Assembly (NCBI RefSeq): GCF_030317205.1
Contig: NZ_JASZYB010000001.1
Span: 1,178,001 to 1,242,000, forward strand
DNA: 64,000 nucleotides
Direction of reading: 5' to 3'
DNA from: Variovorax sp. J2L1-78
GTDB lineage: Bacteria > Pseudomonadota > Gammaproteobacteria > Burkholderiales > Burkholderiaceae_C
The position numbers and the translations under genes were made by a program. The notes beneath the pieces were generated by a model. It saw only the letters and a program-made list of their open reading frames with translations. It ran no database searches and was not told the DNA's origin. Shown one piece after another: positions 58,020 through 64,000 of this stretch (position 1 is its first letter; each line of letters opens with the position of its first letter).

Positions 58020-59027
58020 ATGACGCCCTTCCCTTCACAACCGTGCCGGCCGCTCACCCGCCGCATCGCCACCCTCGCCGCGGTGGCCGGTGTCCTCGCC
58101 GCCGCCCTGCCGGGCGCGCACGCACAGGCCCAGCCGCAGCTCGACAGCCCGCTGCGCATCGTGGTCGGCTACGCACCCGGCGGCGCCACCGACCGGGTCG
58201 CGCGCATCGTGGGCGACAAGCTCGCCACGCGCCTAGGCGTGCCGGTGGTGGTCGACAACAAGCCCGGTGCCGGTGGCCGGCTCGCGGCCCAGCAGGTCAA
58301 GGCCACGCCCGCCAACCAGAACGTGCTGATGCTGGCCAACCCGGCGGTGATGGTCGTCGCGCCGCTGGTCTTCAAGGACAACAACTACGACCCCGAGCGC
58401 GACTTCGTGCCGGTGTCGCACGTCAACGACTACGACTTCGCGCTGGCCGTGTCGCCCACGCTGCCGGTGCGCGAGCTGAGCCACCTGCTGGCCTGGATGC
58501 GCGCCAACCCGACGCAGGCCAACGTCGGCGTGCCGGCCACCGGCAGCCTGCCGCACTTCTTCGCGCTGATGGTCGGCGAGAAGGCGAAGGTGCCGACGCA
58601 GGTGGTGGGCTACCGCGGCTCGGCGCCGCTGCTGAACGACCTGCTCGGCGGGCAGGTGCCGGTGGCGGTCGACACGGCCGACGTGGTGCTGCCGCAGCAC
58701 GATGCCGGCAAGCTGCGCATCCTCGCGCTGTCGGGCGCGCAGCGCTCGGCCTTCGCGCCGAAGATCCCGACCTTCAAGGAAGCCGGCCTCGACCTGTCGG
58801 CCACCGGCTGGAACACCTTCTTCGCGCCGGCCAGCATGCCCAAGGACAAGGTCGAGCGGCTGGCCAGCGCGATCCACGCGGTGATGCAGGACCCGGACAC
58901 GACGCGCCGCTTCAAGGATTCGCTCATGACGCCGGTGGTCAGCACACAGGCGCAGACCGTGGCGATGCTGAAGGCCTACCGCGCGCAGTGGGCGCCGGTG
59001 GTGCAGAAGTCCGGCTACCAGCCTTGA
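58020..59027 (+). CDS. Bug-family (TctC-like) periplasmic substrate-binding protein
   Basis: This 335-residue binding protein of the tripartite tricarboxylate-type Bug family has a Sec signal peptide ending near AHAQAQ. The first Bug loop is IVVGYAPGGATDRVARIV, and VDNKPGAGGRLAAQQV follows. Bug proteins are very numerous in Burkholderiales and bind carboxylates or amides. No tctA/tctB membrane genes are adjacent. With a sulfatase 17 bp downstream, an anionic or aromatic product is a reasonable guess. Confidence 0.93.
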   Translation: MTPFPSQPCRPLTRRIATLAAVAGVLAAALPGAHAQAQPQLDSPLRIVVGYAPGGATDRVARIVGDKLATRLGVPVVVDNKPGAGGRLAAQQVKATPANQNVLMLANPAVMVVAPLVFKDNNYDPERDFVPVSHVNDYDFALAVSPTLPVRELSHLLAWMRANPTQANVGVPATGSLPHFFALMVGEKAKVPTQVVGYRGSAPLLNDLLGGQVPVAVDTADVVLPQHDAGKLRILALSGAQRSAFAPKIPTFKEAGLDLSATGWNTFFAPASMPKDKVERLASAIHAVMQDPDTTRRFKDSLMTPVVSTQAQTVAMLKAYRAQWAPVVQKSGYQP

Positions 59028-59044
59028 TCGAGGACGGACACCGA

Positions 59045-60385
59045 ATGACAACGCCATCGAAACGCCCCAACATCGTCTTCATCGTCGCCGACGACCTCGG
59101 CTTTGCCGACCTCGGCTGCTACGGCGGGCGTGACGCGGTCTTCGGGCCGGTCTCGCCGGTGCTCGACGGTCTGGCCGCCAAGGGGCTAAAGCTGACGCAG
59201 GGCTATGCGAACTCGCCCGTGTGCTCGCCGACGCGCTTCGCGATGATCACCGGCCGCTACCAGTACCGGCTGCGTGGCGCCGCCGAGGAACCCATCCGCA
59301 GCGACAGCCGCGGCAGCACCGCGCTGGGCCTGCCGCCGGCGCACCCCACGCTGCCTTCGCTGCTGCGCGACAGCGGCTACCGCACGGCGCTGATCGGCAA
59401 GTGGCACCTGGGCTACCCGCCGCACTTCGGGCCGCTGCGTTCGGGCTACGAAGAGTTCTTCGGGCCGCTGTCGGGCGGCGTCGACTACTTCACCCATTGC
59501 GATTCGCGCGGCACGCACGACCTGTGGCTCGGCGACGAGGAAACGCAGGCCGAGGGCTACCTCACCGACCTGCTCTCGCAGCGCGCCGTCGACTACGTCG
59601 ACCGCATGGCGCAGCAGCCGGCCGACGATGCGAAGCCTTTCTTCCTGAGCCTGCACTACACCGCGCCGCACTGGCCGTGGGAGACGCGCGACGATGCGGC
59701 CAAGGCGCCGGCCGTGAAGGACAACCTGTTCGACCTGGCCGGCGGCAACATCCATGTGTACCGCCGCATGATCCATCACATGGACGAAGGCATCGGGCGC
59801 CTGATGGCGGCGCTCGAGGCGCATGGATTGGCCGACAACACGCTGGTCGTCTTCACCAGCGACAACGGCGGCGAACGCTTCTCCGACAACTGGCCGCTGG
59901 TGGGCGGCAAGATGGACCTGACCGAAGGCGGCATCCGCGTGCCGTGGATCGCGCACTGGCCCGCCGTGATCGCGCCCGGCGGCGAGAGCCCGCAGCTGTG
60001 CATGACGATGGACTGGTCGGCCACGATGCTCGACGCGGCGGGCGTGTCGGCCGATGCGGCCTACCCGCTCGACGGTGTGTCGCTGATGCCGGTGCTGCGC
60101 GATGCCGGCCACCGCTTCGACCGGCCGCTGCACTGGCGCATGAACCACCGCGGCCAGCAGGCGATGCGCGACGGCGACTGGAAGTACCTGCGCGTGGACG
60201 GCAACGACTACCTCTTCGACCTCTCCGCCGACGAGCGCGAGCGCGCCAACCTCGGCAAGAAAGAGCCCGAACGCCTGGCCCGCATGCGCGCCGACTGGGA
60301 GGCGTGGAACGCCACGATGCCGCCGATCCCGGCCGACGCGACGATCAGCCTGGGCTATTCGGTGAAGGACATGCCGCAGCGCTGA
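59045..60385 (+). CDS. Sulfatase (formylglycine-dependent, alkaline-phosphatase superfamily)
   Basis: This 446-residue type I sulfatase starts MTTPSKRPNIVFIVADDLGFADLG, with metal ligands Asp16 and Asp17. It has the Cys60 consensus NSPVCSPTRFAMITGR for conversion to formylglycine, then GKWHLGY and a second metal site in FTSDNGG. No signal peptide is seen, so it is probably cytoplasmic. It follows the Bug protein gene and needs a formylglycine-generating or anaerobic maturase encoded elsewhere. The substrate is unknown. Confidence 0.93.
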   Translation: MTTPSKRPNIVFIVADDLGFADLGCYGGRDAVFGPVSPVLDGLAAKGLKLTQGYANSPVCSPTRFAMITGRYQYRLRGAAEEPIRSDSRGSTALGLPPAHPTLPSLLRDSGYRTALIGKWHLGYPPHFGPLRSGYEEFFGPLSGGVDYFTHCDSRGTHDLWLGDEETQAEGYLTDLLSQRAVDYVDRMAQQPADDAKPFFLSLHYTAPHWPWETRDDAAKAPAVKDNLFDLAGGNIHVYRRMIHHMDEGIGRLMAALEAHGLADNTLVVFTSDNGGERFSDNWPLVGGKMDLTEGGIRVPWIAHWPAVIAPGGESPQLCMTMDWSATMLDAAGVSADAAYPLDGVSLMPVLRDAGHRFDRPLHWRMNHRGQQAMRDGDWKYLRVDGNDYLFDLSADERERANLGKKEPERLARMRADWEAWNATMPPIPADATISLGYSVKDMPQR

Positions 60386-60392
60386 AGGCCGG

Positions 60393-60412
60393 CTGAGCCT
60401 GCCTGGGCTCAG
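60393..60412. terminator. Hairpin between convergent sulfatase and araC genes
   Basis: CTGAGCC-N6-GGCTCAG forms a 7-bp stem in the 61-bp gap between the two convergent genes. No T-run is present on either side. It may act as a weak bidirectional terminator. Confidence 0.4.
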
Positions 60413-60446
60413 TCGATCACCGGCATCGCCTTGGCGCCGACCGACC

Positions 60447-61508
60447 TCACACCGGTGCTGTGTCGGTACGCACCGCCTGTGGCGTCCTGCCGGTCCACGC
60501 ATGAAAGGCCCGGGCAAAGGAATTCGCGTCTTCGAATCCCAGAAGAAACGATATTTCGGCGCTGGACATTTCAGTGTGGCGCAGGTAGTGGTGTGCCAGC
60601 GAACTGCGCAGCGTGTCCAGCGTCTGCTGGAACGATGTCCCCTCCTCTTGCAGCCGACGCTGCAGCGTGCGGGTGCTGATCGCCAACTTTCGGCTGATCT
60701 CCCGCATGGAGACTTCGCCGGCCGGAAGCGCCTCCATAAGCGTGCTCCGAACGCGGTCGACCATGTGAGCGCTGCGATCGAGGTCGGCCAGGCGCTGACG
60801 CAACGAGGGCTCGAAAAACGACCACATCCTGTGGTTCTCGGTCAGGAACGGGCGTTCGATGTCTGCCGACGTAAACACCACACACGCCACGGGCGCGTCG
60901 GTCACTGGAACGCCGAAAAAGGCCTGGTAGTTCGAGGCCTCCCGGCCCGAACTGGGCGGCGATGGCCAACTCACGCGCAAGGGCTGAATCGCGCTGCGTG
61001 TTGCCAATCGGGCCAGCTGGACGAAGAACACCAGCTTGAACGCCAGGAAGACGGTCGGCGGCGGTTCGGTGCGATCGACGAAGTCCATGGAAACGGTGGT
61101 CTCGTCTGCAGCGCCCGTCATGCGGATGACCATGGGCGCGATCAACCTCACATAGGTGGAGATTCGATCCACAGCGCCGCGCATGTTTGCGCTGCAAAGC
61201 GCAGCGAACAACTCCGGGTCGAACCAATCGGACGACATCACCCGCGCGATCTGCAGAGGCGCCGGCAGCGTCGGATCGACAGCGGCCGCCTCGGCGTCGA
61301 TGGCGCGCCAGAGCCGGAAAAAGGCCGCTGTGTCCAGACGAACGCTTTGGCGCGTGAACAGGTCGCCCGGCAACTGCGCCCGGCGCAAGACGGGTGAAGT
61401 CGCGAGCCCGGCATCCTGCATCAACACCCGCCATCCGGGCCAGACCGCGTACTCCGATGCGCCACGCCGGCGTGCCGGCTGGTACGCGCTGTTTTTTTTT
61501 AATTCCAT
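60447..61508 (-). CDS. AraC-family regulator with Arabinose_bd-type N-domain
   Basis: This 353-residue regulator has the OruR/ArgR-like AraC layout. A long N-terminal ligand-binding domain (WRVLMQDAGLATSPVLRRAQLPGDLF...) precedes a C-terminal helix-turn-helix pair (SMREISRKLAISTRTLQRRLQEEG and SAEISFLLGFEDANSFARAFHAWTG). It diverges from the SDR-YCII-monooxygenase run and is probably its activator. Codons 3-6 contain a run of nine A, a possible slippage site. Confidence 0.93.
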   Translation of the reverse strand: MELKKNSAYQPARRRGASEYAVWPGWRVLMQDAGLATSPVLRRAQLPGDLFTRQSVRLDTAAFFRLWRAIDAEAAAVDPTLPAPLQIARVMSSDWFDPELFAALCSANMRGAVDRISTYVRLIAPMVIRMTGAADETTVSMDFVDRTEPPPTVFLAFKLVFFVQLARLATRSAIQPLRVSWPSPPSSGREASNYQAFFGVPVTDAPVACVVFTSADIERPFLTENHRMWSFFEPSLRQRLADLDRSAHMVDRVRSTLMEALPAGEVSMREISRKLAISTRTLQRRLQEEGTSFQQTLDTLRSSLAHHYLRHTEMSSAEISFLLGFEDANSFARAFHAWTGRTPQAVRTDTAPV

Positions 61509-61561
61509 GCCCTCAGTCTAGGGAGCCGATCACGCCACATCAATCGCAAATGCCGCCACAC

Positions 61562-61592
61562 CGCCATCTCGGAAATGGCGCGTTCTGCCATT
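61562..61592. promoter_or_regulatory. Phased half-sites between araC and the SDR operon
   Basis: Alternating GCCAT (61563-61567), ATGGC (61575-61579) and GCCAT (61587-61591) occur at exact 12-bp steps, forming two overlapping palindromes: CGCCAT-N7-ATGGCG and AATGGC-N7-GCCATT. They lie about 115-140 bp before the SDR start and are probably binding sites for the divergent AraC regulator. Confidence 0.5.
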
Positions 61593-61704
61593 GAATTGGC
61601 GCGGTTGGCTGATGTGGCGAGCGCTCAATCCGGGCAAAGTTGCCATTGTTCAAACAAAGGGCGCCTGGTTTCGACCAACCCCTGCCATCAACGAGCAAAG
61701 ACCC

Positions 61705-62511
61705 ATGAAAAAGACAGTTCTGATCACCGGCGCATCGTCGGGCTTCGGCCTGCTGCTGGCCAGCCATCTGCACCACCAAGGCTTCCATGTCATCGGCACC
61801 AGCCGTGAGCCGGAAAAACACGCGAGCAAAGTCCCCTTCACATTGCTTCAGCTCGACATTGATGACGACAGCTCCGTCAAGTCATTCGCCGATGCGCTGA
61901 CCCGGCATGCGCCCCAGCTGGACGTGCTGGTCAACAACGCAGGCTACATGGTGACAGGACTTGCGGAAGAAACGCCCCTGGACCTGGGGCGCCAGCAATT
62001 CGAAACCAACTTCTGGGGCACGGTAAAGGTCACGAACGCCATGCTGCCCATCTTCAGGAAGCAAAAGAAAGGGAAGATCATCACGGTCAGTTCGATCGTC
62101 GGTTTGATCGGCCCGCCCAATCTGTCGTATTACACCGCCTCGAAGCACGCGGTCCAGGGCTACTTCAAATCCTTGCGGTTCGAACTGGAGCCGTTCAACA
62201 TCGACGTCAGCATGGTCGAGCCGGTCTGGTTCAAGACCAATCTCGGAAACCACGCGGTTGCCTCCAAGATTAGCCGTATCGCCGATTACGACACCTACCG
62301 CAGGCAAGCCGATGCGGTGACGCAAAAAGGGCTGGACGAGGCGCAGTCGCCCGAGACTGTCGTCAAGACGATCACCAGGTTGATCGAAGACCCGGCACCA
62401 CGGTTCAGCAATCCGGTGGGAAAGTTGACCGGTGTGATCCTCTTCCTGCAGAGCTACATGCCGAAGATGTTTGAAAAATCCATCATGAAAAGCGTCAGAT
62501 CAGCCGCCTGA
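61705..62511 (+). CDS. SDR-family oxidoreductase
   Basis: This 268-residue classical SDR has the cofactor motif TGASSGFG, NNAG in VLVNNAGYM, the catalytic Ser in TVSSIVG and YTASK. The C-terminal extension and hydrophobic VILFLQSYMPKMF resemble the retinol-dehydrogenase-like SDRs that handle lipophilic alcohols or ketones. It is less GC-biased than most of the window. It is first of three small enzyme genes divergent from an AraC regulator. Confidence 0.93.
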   Translation: MKKTVLITGASSGFGLLLASHLHHQGFHVIGTSREPEKHASKVPFTLLQLDIDDDSSVKSFADALTRHAPQLDVLVNNAGYMVTGLAEETPLDLGRQQFETNFWGTVKVTNAMLPIFRKQKKGKIITVSSIVGLIGPPNLSYYTASKHAVQGYFKSLRFELEPFNIDVSMVEPVWFKTNLGNHAVASKISRIADYDTYRRQADAVTQKGLDEAQSPETVVKTITRLIEDPAPRFSNPVGKLTGVILFLQSYMPKMFEKSIMKSVRSAA

Positions 62512-62528
62512 ACCCATCGAGGATCGAG

Positions 62529-62825
62529 ATGAAATACTACCTCTGCAAATTCATTCCGCCGCGCGCAGATTTTCTGGCGACCCTGTCGGCCGACGAGCAA
62601 TCATGGATGAAGCAGCACGGCCACTACTTGAACGAACTCCTCGGGCAGGGTCTGGTCGTCGCCCACGGGCCGGTGATGGACCCGGCCGGCAGCTATGGCG
62701 TGTCGCTGTTTCAGCTCGCTGACGACCAGGACATCCATGCCCTCACGTCGGCGGACCCCATCGTCCAGAACGGCATCGGCCACTACGAGCACCATCCGAT
62801 GCTGCACCTGACGACGCGTCTTTAA
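62529..62825 (+). CDS. YciI-family protein
   Basis: This 98-residue ferredoxin-like-fold protein of the YciI (YCII) family contains FIPPRADFLATLSADEQSWMKQHGHYL, GPVMDPAGSYGVSLFQL and a C-terminal HYEHHPML. Family members have a conserved His-Asp pair and may be small dehydrogenases or dechlorinating hydrolases; the role here is unknown. It lies 17 bp after the SDR gene in the same operon. Confidence 0.88.
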   Translation: MKYYLCKFIPPRADFLATLSADEQSWMKQHGHYLNELLGQGLVVAHGPVMDPAGSYGVSLFQLADDQDIHALTSADPIVQNGIGHYEHHPMLHLTTRL

Positions 62826-62866
62826 CCTCCATTCGACATGTCCCAGAGCCGCTGCACGCACACACC

Positions 62867-63163
62867 ATGAAAACCATTGCCGTTGCTGCGACCATTCAAG
62901 TCCTCGAGGGCGACCGCGGCGACTATCTGCAGGCACTTCAAGCCCATGCGCTGCGTTGCAAGGTGACCGAACCTGGAACACTGGAATTCCGGATTCTGGT
63001 TCCCAAGGACGACTTGAAAACCGTGATGCTCTACGAGGTATATGCGAGCGACGAGGCGTTTCAGGCGCATCTGCAGGGAGCTTCGATGACCCAGATGAAG
63101 CGTGACGCCCAGGGATTCAAAACGGCCCTGACCGGCGTCGTGTGCGAGCCGCTTGAGATTTGA
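62867..63163 (+). CDS. Antibiotic-biosynthesis-monooxygenase (ABM) family protein
   Basis: This 98-residue dimeric alpha/beta-barrel protein of the ABM family contains IAVAATIQVLEGDRGDYLQALQAHALRCKVTEPGTLEF and VMLYEVYASDEAFQAHLQG. Relatives are cofactor-free quinol monooxygenases such as YgiN, or haem-binding proteins. It is the last of the SDR-YCII-ABM run and would fit a small aromatic or quinone detoxification pathway. Confidence 0.9.
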   Translation: MKTIAVAATIQVLEGDRGDYLQALQAHALRCKVTEPGTLEFRILVPKDDLKTVMLYEVYASDEAFQAHLQGASMTQMKRDAQGFKTALTGVVCEPLEI

Positions 63164-63196
63164 TGGGGCACCGACGCAGCTTCGATCGAGGCGGGC

Positions 63197-64000
63197 TCAG
63201 CCCGCGAAACGCTTTCGGTACTGCGTCAGGCTCACGCCCAGGCGCCGGCCGAAGGCGCGACGAAAGGCATCGACGTTCGCATAGCCCACCGCGTCGGCCA
63301 GGCGCTTCGCGGGCAGGTCGGACTCCTCGGCCATGCGGCGCGCGGCATCGATGCGCGCCTTCTCGACGAACTCCGCCGGCGTGGTGCCGGCTTCGCTGCG
63401 GAAGATGCGCGCGAAGCTGCGTTCGCTCATGCCGGCGCGTGCCGCCAGCGCGGGCACCGACAGGTCGTCCCTGAGGTGCGCCAGCACGTAGTCCTGCACG
63501 TCGCGCACGCCGGAGCGTTCCGAGGTCTGTGCGGCCAGGTGGGCACTGAACTGGCTCTGTCCGCCGGGCCGCTTGAGGAACATCACCAGCTCGCGCGCCA
63601 CGCGCAGCGCGAGGTCGCGGCCATGGTCGGCTTCGACCATCGCGAGCGCCAGGTCCATGCCGGCCGTCACGCCGGCGGAGGTGAAGAGCTTGCCGTCCTG
63701 CACATAGATCGCGTCCGCTTCCACGCAGGTGCCCGGGTAAGCGGCCGCGAGCCGTGCCGCGGAATTCCAGTGGGTCGCGACGCGCTTGCCTTCCAGCAGC
63801 CCGGTGGCCGCCAGCACGAAGGCGCCGGTGCAGACCGAGCCGTAGCGCCGCACGCTGCGCGCCTGGCGGCGCAGCCAGTCCTGCAGCGGCGCATCGCTCG
63901 CCATGTCGTCGAGCTTCGGGCTGCCCGCGACCAGCAAGGTGTCGATGCGCCCGCGGTGCGTGGCCACGGTGGCGTCGGCCGCCAGCCGCAACCCGCTGCT
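63197..64000 (-). CDS. GlxA-family transcriptional regulator (N-terminus beyond window)
   Basis: At least 268 residues are visible and the frame runs off the right edge. It has a DJ-1/PfpI-like (class I glutamine amidotransferase) sensor domain with the elbow Cys in YGSVCTGAFVLAATG. A C-terminal AraC helix-turn-helix pair follows (LSVPALAARAGMSERSFARIFRSEAG and RLADAVGYANVDAFRRAFGRRLG). Only some 50-60 N-terminal residues should be missing. Its target may be the adjacent SDR run or genes outside the window. Confidence 0.92.
   Translation of the reverse strand, partial: SSGLRLAADATVATHRGRIDTLLVAGSPKLDDMASDAPLQDWLRRQARSVRRYGSVCTGAFVLAATGLLEGKRVATHWNSAARLAAAYPGTCVEADAIYVQDGKLFTSAGVTAGMDLALAMVEADHGRDLALRVARELVMFLKRPGGQSQFSAHLAAQTSERSGVRDVQDYVLAHLRDDLSVPALAARAGMSERSFARIFRSEAGTTPAEFVEKARIDAARRMAEESDLPAKRLADAVGYANVDAFRRAFGRRLGVSLTQYRKRFAG

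Overview
The window is GC-rich chromosomal DNA from a betaproteobacterium. Burkholderiales, and probably Comamonadaceae (Variovorax/Acidovorax-like), is my best reading. The reasons are the tRNA-Leu/tig/clpP/clpX/lon order, a Bug-family (TctC) binding protein, an HpnCDE squalene operon, a pyrimidine-catabolic URC cluster, and a nested-hairpin intergenic repeat that I remember from Comamonadaceae genomes. I saw no replication origin, rRNA, CRISPR array, insertion sequence or prophage. Nearly all of the window is coding.

Layout. 1-5989 (minus strand): protein quality control, in the transcription order tRNA-Leu(UAG), tig, clpP, clpX, lon (lon is cut by the window edge), with a rho-independent terminator between clpP and clpX. 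6065-10455 (minus): a two-gene RND efflux operon with its own promoter and palindrome. 10502-13902 (plus): hpnC-hpnD-hpnE, which make squalene, plus a small unknown gene. 13905-16231: a HAD phosphatase, ferrochelatase and a DUF1993 protein. 16316-20060: a bufferin metal-stress locus in which an ECF sigma factor and its NrsF-type anti-sigma diverge from bufA-bufB-bufC-doxX. Both promoters carry the same GTAACC-N16-CGAA motif.

20140-29243 (plus): a uracil/nucleoside locus. A GTP-cyclohydrolase-II-like URC1, a DUF1688 URC4 and upp are followed by a Bmp/Med-type ABC importer whose operon includes a lipoprotein-anchored nucleosidase. 29394-33440: one uninterrupted reading frame joins an MprF lysyl-phosphatidylglycerol synthase/flippase to an AcvB/VirJ-type lysyl-phosphatidylglycerol hydrolase. 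33395-39759: an AraC regulator, small proteins, a ModA-like binding lipoprotein, and the divergent metE/metR pair. 39763-41545: a hipBA toxin-antitoxin module with a dense set of operator repeats.

41646-46466: an MFS exporter and a run of oxidoreductase/small-enzyme genes with an HxlR regulator. 46486-50871: the long helicase lhr. 50872-53626: a visibly less GC-rich islet with a DUF262/DUF1524 putative anti-phage endonuclease and a decayed small gene. 53627-56816: katG and a degenerate histidine-kinase-like protein. 56865-60385: GNAT, MarR, a Bug binding protein and a sulfatase. 60447-64000: an AraC regulator divergent from an SDR/YCII/monooxygenase operon, and a GlxA-like regulator cut by the window end.

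The best candidates for something unusual are the MprF-AcvB fusion, the lipoprotein nucleosidase inside the uracil/nucleoside importer operon, the twin ECF promoters of the bufferin locus, and the defence-like islet.
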